Assembly (NCBI GenBank): GCA_028280265.1
Contig: JANQMD010000042.1
Coordinates: 18,996 to 82,995 of the forward strand
Direction of reading: 5' to 3'
Source: Flavobacteriaceae bacterium
GTDB lineage: Bacteria; Bacteroidota; Bacteroidia; Flavobacteriales; Flavobacteriaceae
DNA length: 64,000 nt
The notes beneath the pieces are model-generated. The model was given only the letters and a program-made list of their open reading frames with translations, had not been told where the DNA came from and searched no databases. Below, piece by piece: positions 35,759 through 45,219 of this stretch. Each line of letters starts with the position of its first letter. The stretch's first letter is position 1. Made by a program: the position numbers and the translations under genes.

Positions 35759-36823
35759 ATGAATTTCTCAAAGATTACAGGTACAGGCTCATACATACCA
35801 ATCATAAAAAAAGAAAATCAAAAGTTTTTAAACCACCGATTTTTAAATACAGATGGTACTGAAATTCCAAGCTCAAATGAAGTTGTTATAGAAAAGTTTA
35901 AAGCCATCACAGGAATTGAGGAGAGAAGATATGCAGATAAAAAGTACAATACCTCAGATTTAGCTTATTTTTCAGCTTTGAAAGCCATTGAAGATGCAGG
36001 GGTTGATAAAGAGGAATTAGACTATATTATCTTGGCACATAATTTTGGTGATGTAAAATCTGCTGCTATTCAAAGTGATATTCTTCCCAGTTTAGCCACT
36101 AGAGTAAAATATCGATTGGGGATAAAGAATCCTAACTGTGTAGCTTATGATATTTTATTTGGCTGCCCAGGCTGGGTAGAAGGTGTTATTCAGGCGCAAG
36201 CATTCATTAAATCAGGTATTGCAAAAAAAGTGTTGGTGATTGGAGCTGAAACCCTGTCTCGTGTATTAGATAAACACGATAGAGATTCTATGATTTACAG
36301 TGATGGTGCTGGTGCTTGCATTGTAGAGAAAAGCGATACAGATGAATCGAGTATTTTAAGTCATGCTACACAGACGTTTGCTGAGGAGGAAGCCTATTTT
36401 TTGTTCTTTGGAAATTCATACAGCAAAAATGAAGATCCAGATGTGAGGTACATTAAAATGCATGGACGAAAGATTTATGAATTTGCTTTAAACAATGTGC
36501 CCAAAGCAATGAAGTCAGCATTGGATAAAAGCGGGATTTCTATAGATGAAGTAAAGAAAGTATTTATTCATCAGGCAAATGAAAAGATGGACGAAGCCAT
36601 TATCAAACGTTTTTTTCGATTGTTCAAAAAACCGACCCCAGATGGAATTATGCCCATGAGTATTCACAAATTAGGGAATAGTTCTGTAGCTACTGTGCCC
36701 ACACTGTTAGATCTTGTTTTAAAAGGAAACATTCAAGACCAAGAAGTAAAAAAAGGAGATGTAATTATCCTTGCCTCAGTAGGAGCTGGAATGAACATCA
36801 ATGCAGTGGTTTACAGATATTAA
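35759..36823 (+). CDS. 3-oxoacyl-ACP synthase III-like (FabH family) condensing enzyme
   Basis: A 354-residue thiolase-fold enzyme with the Cys-His-Asn triad of ketoacyl synthase III: C136 in FGCPGWVEG, H271 in FIHQANEKM and N307 in KLGNSSVATVP. It starts condensation from an acyl-CoA with malonyl-ACP. The initial residues (SKITGTGSYIPII) and the IEERRYAD segment match family members found in Bacteroidota beyond the housekeeping FabH. No other fatty-acid gene is adjacent, so it may be a specialised paralogue. It stands alone behind a 188-base structured leader. Confidence 0.85.
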   Translation: MNFSKITGTGSYIPIIKKENQKFLNHRFLNTDGTEIPSSNEVVIEKFKAITGIEERRYADKKYNTSDLAYFSALKAIEDAGVDKEELDYIILAHNFGDVKSAAIQSDILPSLATRVKYRLGIKNPNCVAYDILFGCPGWVEGVIQAQAFIKSGIAKKVLVIGAETLSRVLDKHDRDSMIYSDGAGACIVEKSDTDESSILSHATQTFAEEEAYFLFFGNSYSKNEDPDVRYIKMHGRKIYEFALNNVPKAMKSALDKSGISIDEVKKVFIHQANEKMDEAIIKRFFRLFKKPTPDGIMPMSIHKLGNSSVATVPTLLDLVLKGNIQDQEVKKGDVIILASVGAGMNINAVVYRY

Positions 36824-36918
36824 TTTGTTGCTTGTAATTAGTTTTTTAAGACCCAAAAAGAAATGTTAATGGAGGTATTTCGTCTTATCAATAAGAATTA
36901 AAAGAAACTCTGCAAGAA

Positions 36919-37302
36919 TCAACCTTTAATAGCTATCATGCTAATTTCTACATTCACAAATTTTGGCAAATTGGCAACTTCTACGGTTTCTCTTGCTGGT
37001 GCGGTGGCTTCATTAAAATAAGAACCATATACTTTGTTGATCTCTGAGAAATTAGTCATGTCAGAAATAAAAATGGAAGTTTTTACAACATTCTCAAAAG
37101 TCATGTCCGCAGCTTCTAATACAGCTTTCATATTCTCCATAACCAATGTTGTTTCTTCTTGAATACTTCCTAATTCTAGTTCTCCAGTTTCAGGGTTGAT
37201 GGCAATTTGACCAGAAGTATATAAAGTGTTTCCAGATAAGATGGCTTGGTTGTATGGACCAATAGGTGCTGGAGCTTTGGATGTTTGTATAATTTTTTTC
37301 AT
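36919..37302 (-). CDS. RidA family reactive-intermediate deaminase
   Basis: This 127-residue protein begins KKIIQTSKAPAPIGPYNQAI and contains GNTLYTSGQIAINPETGEL, APARETVEV and VEISMIAIKG, all hallmarks of the RidA/YjgF/UK114 family. The arginine in APARE matches the substrate-binding arginine of active RidA deaminases, and the glutamate in VEISM matches the conserved acid. Such trimers hydrolyse enamine/imine intermediates made by PLP enzymes. The gene follows the LptD-like gene on the same strand after a 170-base repeat-like spacer. Confidence 0.9.
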   Translation of the reverse strand: MKKIIQTSKAPAPIGPYNQAILSGNTLYTSGQIAINPETGELELGSIQEETTLVMENMKAVLEAADMTFENVVKTSIFISDMTNFSEINKVYGSYFNEATAPARETVEVANLPKFVNVEISMIAIKG

Positions 37303-37462
37303 GCTAATGAGTTTGAAAGTTTATAAAGTTATAAAATATGAGGATAGGTTATTGCAAAATCAACTCCACAAAATTAAATGATTGAGTTATTATTACACTG
37401 TTAGTTACATTGATTCATCACCACATTAATTTATTGTTTCATTAAATCATTTTACATTAGAT

Positions 37463-37476
37463 CATTGCTACATTAA
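37463..37476. repeat. CATTGCTACATTAA copy at the 3' end of lptD
   Basis: This 14-mer is identical to 63867-63880. Here it covers the lptD stop codon and adjoins a CATTA-rich low-complexity spacer (37380-37470) between lptD and ridA. Both places look like the same family of degenerate spacer sequence. Confidence 0.5.
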
Positions 37477-40103
37477 AACAACACCCTGTTTGGAGGCCTG
37501 TTTTGATCGTATTTTAAGTCGCTAAGAATTGAAGATTTCACGCCAATAAAAAATGTATAAGACTGATTCAATCCAAAAGGAACCCAGTTAAAATTGAAAC
37601 GCCAACTGTCTAAATCTCTAGAGAAATTCAATCGAGTATACGAGAAACCTCCATTAATGACATCATAGCCAGAAGAGAAACCAACTTTCCATTTGGGAGT
37701 GAGTTCAATGTCTCCTCCAAAAGTTAAGGTATGTGTACTAATTCCAATATTACTGATACCATTATTTGTGTACAAAGCAGTATAGGCCATATTGAGCCTC
37801 CACGGTAAAGAAGATCGGTATAAAGTGGCTTCTTTTTCTTCAGGTTGATTATTTTGAGGACTGTTGGGATTGGTTGCAAATCGATTTGAGGGATCAATAC
37901 CAGCTCCTAAAACATCTGGAGTATCCTGATTCCCGTTTCCTGAGTTTGACTTTTTATCATCCTTCTTATCTTTACTAAAGTCACTACTAGAAATCGTATA
38001 ATTTGCCGTAACATTTGCCAATGCCAATCTTGGGAAAGAATTAAACTCGTCAATACGTACCCCACTAGCATTTACCTGATAGGGATCAAAAGAGCCGTTA
38101 AAATTAATCGCCAACTTATCCTTAAATAAACGAACTCCTGTTGCTAATGTAATGTTAGACCATCGTAAACTATCTGCTGCGATATTATATGAAGTACTAA
38201 TGTTTAAGTTGTTGAGAAGCATTATTTTTTCGTACTCTTCATCGCTATCGGGATCTTTAGGAGCAACCTTGGCTTCCAAAACATTATTAATACTAATTCC
38301 AATACTTCCGCTTGTGCCAGATGTAGGTCGTCCATACACTCCTTGCTCAAATGGTGAATAGGTTAGTAAATCATTAGGATCAGCGCTCTGTCTCACTTGT
38401 AAATTATGCCTTGCAGCAAAATCAGGTCTGTAAGAAAATGAAACAGAAGGTCTTACAGTATGTCTAATCGCTTTTAAACGTCCTTTTTTAAAGGTGAAGT
38501 CACCATAAATATTTGTAGATAGAGACAAACTTGTACTATATTCTCTAAAAGATCGAAAACCTCTTATCGTATCCGTGACAACCGCATTTGCTGCATTGTC
38601 ATAGGTTTTGTTTACATAGTCAAAATTCCAAACCTCTCGATACTGAACATTTGGCGATAATGTAAAATGCCTCAAAACGGTAACGTTTGTGTTCGCGTCT
38701 GCGGTATGAACAACTCCCGACCTAGCTGTTTTAAACATTTCAGATTTGAAAAACTGATCTTCTGTCGTGTTAATCTGGTATACACCCTGCATATTGTAGT
38801 TCAATCCAATATTCTGAATTGGATTTCTTTTAACTCCTCCCTTTCCTGCAAACGGATAAATCCTATTCATGTTTAACTGCAGCGAAGGCAGTGTCATGGT
38901 AATAATATTGGTGTTTGTGTTTTGAGAGTGCGTAGCATTCACACTCATGTTGAAAGGAGTACCCACAAAAGTCTTCTGATAAGAAATCGAAGAGTTAAAG
39001 GTGTTGGATAAAAAGCTAGACTGATTTAATTCATTAATCGATTGCCTGAAATATTGACTACTACCTAAATTTACCGATGCTGTAAAATTTGAATTGGGGC
39101 TTGATTTAGGATCTTTTCTGTGTGTCCATTGTAGGTTAAAATTCGTTGCCTCAGAAAAATCGTCAAATCCTCTGGTACTCTGAATAATTTTTTCAAAACT
39201 CAAATTAAAATTTCCCGAAAATCGATATCGCTGTACATACAGAGAACGAGTCCGTAATCCCCAACTTCCGTTAGAAAAAGCATCACCCAATATCTCTAAA
39301 TCCACATAATCATTAACCGCAAAATAATACCCTCCATTTTGAATACCAATACCTCTAGAAGAACCTGCGTTGGTGTTAAAAGTTGGAATGATAAACCCTG
39401 AGTTTCTTGATTGACCAATCGGAAAATAAGCAAAAGGTAAAAAAACAGGTGTGGGAACATCAGCTATGACCAAATTACTCAATCCAGCAACAATCTTTTT
39501 TCCGGGTACCACTTTTCCCTTATTAACGCCAATATAGTAATCAGGAATTTTCTTGTCGGATGTGGTAAACCGAATTTTACGCATGTAAATAGTCGAATCA
39601 TTCACTCTTTTTGCTTTGTTTCCTAGAACAAACATCCCAGGCTCTTGTTTGGTTTTAATCCCATAAATAATAGCTCGTTTGGTCTTGAAATTATAAATCA
39701 TTGAATCTTGTTCAGACTCCTGATCTGCTTGCTTAAAAACGGGTCTTTGTACATAGCCAGTAGAGTCTTTAATTCCCTTGGCAAACATGGTGTTTTTCAG
39801 ATAGTCTACGATAATAATCCCAGCTTTCAGGTCGATATCTGTATACGTAACTTGAGCCTTATCATAGAATGTAACTGTTTTGTTTTTAGCGTTTTGTTTG
39901 GTATAGCCTACAGCCGTATGAGTAATCAAGTCAAGAATAGACTCTTTCGGTTTTAGAGTATCCTTTTTCGCAAGATTAAGCGTATCTGTCTTTTGAACAA
40001 CTTTTACACTGTCCTTTCTTGTAGAATTGGTATTTTGTGATCTTACACTCAATGCGCAAAATAGCAGTAAAAGAAGTAGTATGCGAGACGTATTTGATTG
40101 CAA
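37473..40103 (-). CDS. lptD: LptD-like outer-membrane LPS assembly protein
   Basis: An 876-residue outer-membrane protein. After a signal peptide (ILLLLLLFCALSVRSQ) comes an OstA-like periplasmic jelly roll (AVGYTKQNAKNKTVTFYDKAQVTY, then DLKAGIIIVDY). A large C-terminal barrel has repeated aromatic-ended strands and LPVFLPFAYFPIG-type features; the end is NRVLF. In Bacteroidota this is the LptD-like protein inserting lipopolysaccharide in the outer leaflet. The start is TTG; an in-frame stop lies two codons upstream and no ATG fits before the signal peptide. It is divergent from an amidase gene. Confidence 0.8.
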   Translation of the reverse strand: MQSNTSRILLLLLLFCALSVRSQNTNSTRKDSVKVVQKTDTLNLAKKDTLKPKESILDLITHTAVGYTKQNAKNKTVTFYDKAQVTYTDIDLKAGIIIVDYLKNTMFAKGIKDSTGYVQRPVFKQADQESEQDSMIYNFKTKRAIIYGIKTKQEPGMFVLGNKAKRVNDSTIYMRKIRFTTSDKKIPDYYIGVNKGKVVPGKKIVAGLSNLVIADVPTPVFLPFAYFPIGQSRNSGFIIPTFNTNAGSSRGIGIQNGGYYFAVNDYVDLEILGDAFSNGSWGLRTRSLYVQRYRFSGNFNLSFEKIIQSTRGFDDFSEATNFNLQWTHRKDPKSSPNSNFTASVNLGSSQYFRQSINELNQSSFLSNTFNSSISYQKTFVGTPFNMSVNATHSQNTNTNIITMTLPSLQLNMNRIYPFAGKGGVKRNPIQNIGLNYNMQGVYQINTTEDQFFKSEMFKTARSGVVHTADANTNVTVLRHFTLSPNVQYREVWNFDYVNKTYDNAANAVVTDTIRGFRSFREYSTSLSLSTNIYGDFTFKKGRLKAIRHTVRPSVSFSYRPDFAARHNLQVRQSADPNDLLTYSPFEQGVYGRPTSGTSGSIGISINNVLEAKVAPKDPDSDEEYEKIMLLNNLNISTSYNIAADSLRWSNITLATGVRLFKDKLAINFNGSFDPYQVNASGVRIDEFNSFPRLALANVTANYTISSSDFSKDKKDDKKSNSGNGNQDTPDVLGAGIDPSNRFATNPNSPQNNQPEEKEATLYRSSLPWRLNMAYTALYTNNGISNIGISTHTLTFGGDIELTPKWKVGFSSGYDVINGGFSYTRLNFSRDLDSWRFNFNWVPFGLNQSYTFFIGVKSSILSDLKYDQNRPPNRVLF

Positions 40104-40123
40104 TATTTAATATGCTATTTTTG
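40094..40123 (+). promoter_or_regulatory. Bacteroidota-type promoter of the amidase operon
   Basis: TTG (40094-40096), 19 bases, then TATTTTTG (40116-40123) gives a full consensus match. The -33 part lies inside the first codons of the divergent lptD gene. Transcription would start near 40131, about 60 bases before the amidase start. Confidence 0.55.
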
Positions 40124-40190
40124 TGTACGAGTTAAAAATATGGCTCAATAATTGAAGCACCAAATTTGAAACGCCAAAATTAATTAAATT

Positions 40191-41330
40191 TTGTTGATAG
40201 AATCTAAGCTAAGCCGCAAAATTAATACCAAGTTATTACGGAAGATTTTTCTTCTGTTCATTCTTTTTTTATCGGTTGTCAACATGACATCTCACGCACA
40301 GAACAAAAAATATATTGTTGTTCTTGATGCAGGTCACGGAGATCATGATCCCGGCAATGTAGGTAACGGTTACAGGGAAAAAAATATTGTACTCAAAGTG
40401 GTTCTTGAAATCGGTAAACAGCTCAAAAAAAATAAAGATATTAAAGTTGTTTACACTCGAAAGACTGATGTTTTTATTGACTTATGGAAAAGAGGAGATA
40501 TTGCCAACAAAGCAAAAGCCGATTTATTTGTGTCTGTGCATTGTAATTCACACAGCTCTAATGCATATGGTACAGAAAGCTTTGTGCTTGGTCTGGGTGC
40601 AAATAATAAAAACTTTAAAGTAGCTCAGGAGTTTGTGCAAAAGGAAAACTCCGTAATTAAATTCGAAAAAAACTACAAGGAACGATACAAGAATTTCAAC
40701 AACTCTGCTGAATCTAAAATTGGTTTGTCTCTGGTACAAGAGGAAAATTTAGACAAAAGCTTGGCACTTGCCAGCTCCTTCCAAAAAGGATTTAAAAATA
40801 AACTAAAGAGAAAAAGTCGTGGCGTAAAACAGCAAAGGTTTGTTGTATTGCATCAGACGTACATGCCAAGTGTTCTGGTTGAGTTAGGATTTTTGACAAA
40901 TAAAAGCGAAGGTCGATATCTAAACTCAAAAAGAGGGCAAAAGCAAATGGCAGCAGTGATTACTTCTTCCATTAACAATTACATCAACCAACTAAAATTA
41001 AATACAGTTAGTGTCAATGGTGATGAAATTCTGGCCGACATAGATACACCAGTAATAGAAGACGATGTGGAAGAGAGTAGTGTAGTTTTTAAAGTTCAAA
41101 TCGCCTCCAGTAAAAAAAGAATTGCAACAAAATCATACAATTTCCGAGGATTAAGAAATGTAGAAAGAGTGAAAGTGGGACGCTACTACAAATACTACTA
41201 CGGAAACACTTCTAATTACAGTGAAGCAAAATCATCATTTCGAAAGACCAAAAAGAAAGGGTATAAATCTGCATTTATTGCTGCATTCAAAGATGGGAAG
41301 AAAGTAAGTATTTCTGAGGCTTTGAAATAA
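40191..41330 (+). CDS. N-acetylmuramoyl-L-alanine amidase with C-terminal SPOR-like domain
   Basis: A 379-residue secreted zinc amidase (Amidase_3). After the signal peptide (IFLLFILFLSVVNMTSHAQ) come VVLDAGHGDHDPGNVG (zinc His), RKTDVFIDL, SVHCNSH (zinc His) and PSVLVELGFLTNKSEG (catalytic Glu). The last 80 residues (VFKVQIASSKKRI to the end) resemble a SPOR domain that binds denuded glycan strands. It cleaves peptide stems from septal peptidoglycan in cell separation. The start is TTG; a second TTG follows directly, and no ATG precedes the signal sequence. Confidence 0.88.
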   Translation: MLIESKLSRKINTKLLRKIFLLFILFLSVVNMTSHAQNKKYIVVLDAGHGDHDPGNVGNGYREKNIVLKVVLEIGKQLKKNKDIKVVYTRKTDVFIDLWKRGDIANKAKADLFVSVHCNSHSSNAYGTESFVLGLGANNKNFKVAQEFVQKENSVIKFEKNYKERYKNFNNSAESKIGLSLVQEENLDKSLALASSFQKGFKNKLKRKSRGVKQQRFVVLHQTYMPSVLVELGFLTNKSEGRYLNSKRGQKQMAAVITSSINNYINQLKLNTVSVNGDEILADIDTPVIEDDVEESSVVFKVQIASSKKRIATKSYNFRGLRNVERVKVGRYYKYYYGNTSNYSEAKSSFRKTKKKGYKSAFIAAFKDGKKVSISEALK

Positions 41331-41391
41331 TACATGAAAAACAATATACTGAGGAAAATATTAGTAATATTGTAGAGACAAAAAAATAGTC

Positions 41392-42357
41392 ATGTCTAGA
41401 GAAGTAAAAACGGGTATCATAGCAATCATTATTATTGCACTGTTTGTTTGGGGTTTTAACTTTTTAAAAGGTCAAAATCTTCTAGAAGCAAACGCACGAG
41501 TTTTCTACATTGAGTATAAAAACATTCGCGGTTTAAATAAAACAAGCACGGTAAGTATTAATGGTTTGCAAGTAGGGAAAGTAACAGATATAACCTTTAA
41601 TACTGACCCTGAAAAAAGAGGAATGTTGGTGGTGGAAATTACCATGGAAGACGATTTTCAGTTCTCAAAAAATAGCATAGCTAAGATATATTCTACAGGT
41701 ATAATAGGAGGAGAATCGCTAGCGATCTTACCAGATTATGAAGGAGATATGGCAGTATCTGGAGACTACTTAAAAGGTGAAGTAGAATCAGATATTTTCA
41801 CCTCAGTAGGACAGTCATTAAACCCACTAAAATCAAAAGTAGAGCGAGTAATTATAGAAGCAGATTCTCTGTTAATCGCTTTGAACGATGTACTAGATAC
41901 TTCAACGAGAAATAGTTTTAAGAGAACACTTAAAGGTTTTGAAACGACTGTCTCTTCGATGAATAATACTTTAAGTTCTTTAAATCAGCTGGTGGATTCT
42001 AGTAAGGTAAATATTGACATGACGATTCAAAATACAAGGAAGGTTACAGAAAACTTCTCAAAAGTATCCGATACCCTTGTAAGTGCCAATCTTGGAGGAA
42101 CTGTAAAAACATTGCAAACAACATTAACCAATGTAAATGGTCTACTTCAAGGAATTGACGAGGGCAAGGGAACCATGGGTAAGTTAATGACGAATGACTC
42201 TCTATATGTAAACCTTATGAATGCTTCCAAAGAACTAGAGGAGTTATTAAGAGAAATGAAGTTAAACCCTAAAAGGTTTGTTCACTTTTCACTCTTTGGT
42301 AAAAAACCAAAGCCCTACAATCCAGAAGCGAATAAGGAAAATACATCGAACAAATAA
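41392..42357 (+). CDS. MCE/MlaD family lipid-transport protein
   Basis: This 321-residue protein has one N-terminal membrane helix (GIIAIIIIALFVWGFNFLKG). It is followed by a single MCE domain (YKNIRGLNKTSTVSINGLQVGKVTDI, then GIIGGESLAILPDY). A long helical region forms the rest, with coiled-coil-like leucine and serine heptads. MlaD-type proteins form periplasmic rings that carry phospholipids between membranes. The ATPase and permease partners (MlaF and MlaE) are not in this window. Placement after an amidase gene is common in Bacteroidota. It overlaps the next gene through TAATG. Confidence 0.85.
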   Translation: MSREVKTGIIAIIIIALFVWGFNFLKGQNLLEANARVFYIEYKNIRGLNKTSTVSINGLQVGKVTDITFNTDPEKRGMLVVEITMEDDFQFSKNSIAKIYSTGIIGGESLAILPDYEGDMAVSGDYLKGEVESDIFTSVGQSLNPLKSKVERVIIEADSLLIALNDVLDTSTRNSFKRTLKGFETTVSSMNNTLSSLNQLVDSSKVNIDMTIQNTRKVTENFSKVSDTLVSANLGGTVKTLQTTLTNVNGLLQGIDEGKGTMGKLMTNDSLYVNLMNASKELEELLREMKLNPKRFVHFSLFGKKPKPYNPEANKENTSNK

Positions 42358-42962
42358 TGAGTTGGATCGATGTAATATCCTATGATGATTCAGAAGGGAA
42401 ACTCAGAAAATTATACGATAAAGTTACAGGACCTAACAAAAATGTAGATAATATAATGCTGGTTCATGGATTGAGACCTCATACTATGACTGGACATATG
42501 GCACTGTATAAAAATGTATTGCACAATAGTAACAATACATTGCCAAAATGGTATTTAGAAACCTTGGGTGTTTTTGTAAGTATCCTAAACAAATGTAATT
42601 ACTGTGTAGAACATCACTTTGAAGGTTTAAAAAGGTTTCTTAATGATGATCGAAAGTCTCAAGAGATAAAAGAAGCGTTGTTAAATAGAATGTTTCTAAA
42701 CACTTTTCCTAATAAATTTGTAAGAGGATTGCATTATGCAGAAAAACTAACGGAAAAGCTAGACGAATTACAAGAATCTGACATCGTATCCTTAAGAGAA
42801 TCAGGTTTGTCAGATGGTGAAATTTTAGAAATTAATCAAGTTGTTAGTTATTTCAATTATGCAAATAGAACCGTTTTAGGCTTGGGAGTTTCTACAAAAG
42901 GAGATATCTTAGGACTCTCTCCCAACGATTCAGAAGATGAAATGAACTGGAATCATCAGTAA
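42357..42962 (+). CDS. AhpD-like/carboxymuconolactone decarboxylase family protein
   Basis: A 201-residue all-helical protein with the redox motif CNYCVEHHFEG, as in AhpD and peroxidase-related alkylhydroperoxidase-like enzymes. The two cysteines and following histidine form the proton-relay core of the family. GLRPHTMTGHMALY earlier in the chain is also typical. It likely reduces peroxides or a related thiol partner in the cytoplasm, but the substrate is unknown. It is coupled to the MCE gene (TAATG) and 19 bases before an Fe-S protein gene. Confidence 0.82.
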   Translation: MSWIDVISYDDSEGKLRKLYDKVTGPNKNVDNIMLVHGLRPHTMTGHMALYKNVLHNSNNTLPKWYLETLGVFVSILNKCNYCVEHHFEGLKRFLNDDRKSQEIKEALLNRMFLNTFPNKFVRGLHYAEKLTEKLDELQESDIVSLRESGLSDGEILEINQVVSYFNYANRTVLGLGVSTKGDILGLSPNDSEDEMNWNHQ

Positions 42963-42981
42963 ACTATAGAAATAAGACTTT

Positions 42982-44292
42982 ATGGAATACATACCAAATA
43001 TACTTTTTGCAATTGTTCTGTTAGCAGGAGTTGGCTTTTTTACAATAAACATTCGAAAACTGATTCGTAATATCAAATTAGGAAAAGAAGTCGATCGATC
43101 CGATAACAAAGCAGCTCGTTGGAAGAATATGGCGAGAGTAGCTTTAGGACAATCTAAAATGGTAAGCAGACCTATTGCTGGCTTTCTACATATTGTCGTA
43201 TACATAGGTTTCATCATTATCAATATTGAAGTATTAGAAATCATTGTAGATGGACTTTTAGGAACTCACAGAGTTTTTCAACCCATCCTAGGAGATGGAA
43301 TTTATAGTTTTTTAATTGGCACTTTTGAAATCTTAGCATTCTTGGTTTTTGTATCTGTGATTATCTTTTGGTTGAGAAGAAATGCCATTCGATTAAAACG
43401 TTTCTTAAACAAAGAAATGAAAGGTTGGCCAAAGAATGATGGAAACCTCATTCTATACTTTGAAATGGTGCTAATGACACTATTCATTGTCATGAATGCC
43501 ACGGATCCTGCTTTTCAAGAGGCTGGAGTAGGGAATCCAATAAGTCAGTTTGTAGCGCCTCTGTTTTCAGGAATGGAAATAGAAACACTTCATGTGATTG
43601 AAAGATCGGCTTGGTGGATACACATTATTGGAATTCTCATTTTCTTGAATTACTTATACTATTCAAAACACCTACATATTTTACTAGCATTTCCGAATAC
43701 ATACTATGCAAACTTAAATCCCAAGGGTCAGTTTACCAATTTGGCATCTGTCACCAAAGAAGTTCAAATGATGATGGACCCAAGTGCAGACCCTTATGCA
43801 ATGCCAGCCGAAGGAGAAGAAGAGGAAGTGCCAGAGAAATTTGGAGCCAGTGATGTATTAGATTTAAACAGAGTACAATTATTGAATGCATATACTTGTA
43901 CGGAATGTGGTCGATGTACCTCTGCCTGCCCTGCGAATTTAACAGGAAAAGAGTTATCTCCAAGAGCCATCATGATGAAGACTCGCGATCGATTGGAAGA
44001 GGTTGGAAAAAATATCGATAAAAACGGAGAGTTTAAAGAAGACGGTAAGCAATTATTGAACGATTACATTACTCCAGAAGAGTTATGGGCCTGTACAAGT
44101 TGTAATGCTTGTGTAGAAGAATGTCCTGTAAACATAGATCCGCTTTCTATTATTATGGATATGAGAAGATATTTGGTGATGGAGCAATCGGCTGCGCCAC
44201 AAGAATTGAACATGATGATGACCAATGTAGAGAACAATGGTGCTATGTGGCAATACAGCCCTATGGATCGATTAAACTGGAAAGACGAATAG
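42982..44292 (+). CDS. Membrane-bound Fe-S oxidoreductase, HdrC/GlpC-like with NarI-type helices
   Basis: This 436-residue protein has about five to six membrane helices in the first 240 residues, including RPIAGFLHIVVYIGFIIIN with histidines placed for haem. It then has a cytoplasmic module with two 4Fe-4S motifs: CTECGRCTSACP (about 306-317) and CTSCNACVEECP (about 371-382). The pattern suits a quinone-linked electron carrier related to heterodisulfide reductase subunits. The CCG-domain partner is the next gene. The electron donor is not evident in the window. Confidence 0.83.
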   Translation: MEYIPNILFAIVLLAGVGFFTINIRKLIRNIKLGKEVDRSDNKAARWKNMARVALGQSKMVSRPIAGFLHIVVYIGFIIINIEVLEIIVDGLLGTHRVFQPILGDGIYSFLIGTFEILAFLVFVSVIIFWLRRNAIRLKRFLNKEMKGWPKNDGNLILYFEMVLMTLFIVMNATDPAFQEAGVGNPISQFVAPLFSGMEIETLHVIERSAWWIHIIGILIFLNYLYYSKHLHILLAFPNTYYANLNPKGQFTNLASVTKEVQMMMDPSADPYAMPAEGEEEEVPEKFGASDVLDLNRVQLLNAYTCTECGRCTSACPANLTGKELSPRAIMMKTRDRLEEVGKNIDKNGEFKEDGKQLLNDYITPEELWACTSCNACVEECPVNIDPLSIIMDMRRYLVMEQSAAPQELNMMMTNVENNGAMWQYSPMDRLNWKDE

Positions 44293-44438
44293 GTTTAATG
44301 TGCAAATGAATTAATTTGAAAATGATTCAATTAAAGCATTACTCAAAGTGTCTGTAAAAAGTAGAAAAAATAATGAAATGTTAAGATTCTAATTTCTAGA
44401 AATAACTCAGAACTCTTAATTCAAAATTTAGAATTACA

Positions 44439-45215
44439 ATGAACGTACCAACGATGGCAGAAATGATGGCTCAAGGTAAGCAACCAGAAGTGTTGTTTTG
44501 GGTTGGATCTGCGGGAAGTTATGATGATAGAGCAAAAAAGATTACCAAAGCTTTTGTGAAGATATTACACAAGGCTAACGTAGATTTTGCCGTATTAGGA
44601 ACAGAAGAAAGTTCTACGGGAGATGCTGCTAAAAGAGTAGGAAATGAATTTTTGTTTCAGATGCAAGCAATGACAAACATTGAAATTCTCAATGCTTATG
44701 AAGTGAAAAAAATTGTGACTTGCGATCCACATTCTTTCAATACACTTAAAAATGAGTATCCAGAATTGGGAGGAAAATATGAAGTATATCATCACACACA
44801 ATTTATAAAGCAACTCATTGATGAAGGAAGACTATCCATCAATGGAACAATGAATAATGAACGAGTAACTTTTCACGATCCTTGTTATCTTGGAAGAGCA
44901 AATGATGAATACGAATCTCCAAGAGCTTTGATCAAGAGATTGGGAGTCAATTTAGTTGAAATGAAGCGTAACAAGAATAGAGCATTATGTTGTGGTGCTG
45001 GTGGAGCGCAGATGTTCAAAGAGCCTGAAAAAGGAGATATGGATATCAATATCTTAAGAACCAAAGACGCTCTGGCAACACAACCAAAAATTATAGCAAC
45101 AGGTTGTCCTTACTGTAATACCATGATGACAGACGGAGTCAAATTCCACGAAAAAGAAGAAGAAATTCAAGTAAAAGACATTGCCGAATTAATAGCTGAG
45201 GCAGAGAATTTATAA
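44439..45215 (+). CDS. CCG-domain Fe-S protein (HdrB-like)
   Basis: A 258-residue soluble protein with two cysteine-rich CCG modules. Key motifs are VTFHDPCYLGRAN, ALCCGAGGAQMFKEP and ATGCPYCNTMM. CCG domains hold unusual Fe-S clusters in heterodisulfide reductase B, glycolate oxidase and LutA-type enzymes. The N-terminus (PEVLFWVGSAGSYDDRAK) is that of the flavobacterial HdrB-like group. With the membrane partner 146 bases upstream it likely forms one respiratory complex. The gap is AT-rich and contains a 12-base palindrome at 44392-44403. Confidence 0.85.
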   Translation: MNVPTMAEMMAQGKQPEVLFWVGSAGSYDDRAKKITKAFVKILHKANVDFAVLGTEESSTGDAAKRVGNEFLFQMQAMTNIEILNAYEVKKIVTCDPHSFNTLKNEYPELGGKYEVYHHTQFIKQLIDEGRLSINGTMNNERVTFHDPCYLGRANDEYESPRALIKRLGVNLVEMKRNKNRALCCGAGGAQMFKEPEKGDMDINILRTKDALATQPKIIATGCPYCNTMMTDGVKFHEKEEEIQVKDIAELIAEAENL

Positions 45216-45219
45216 GAAA

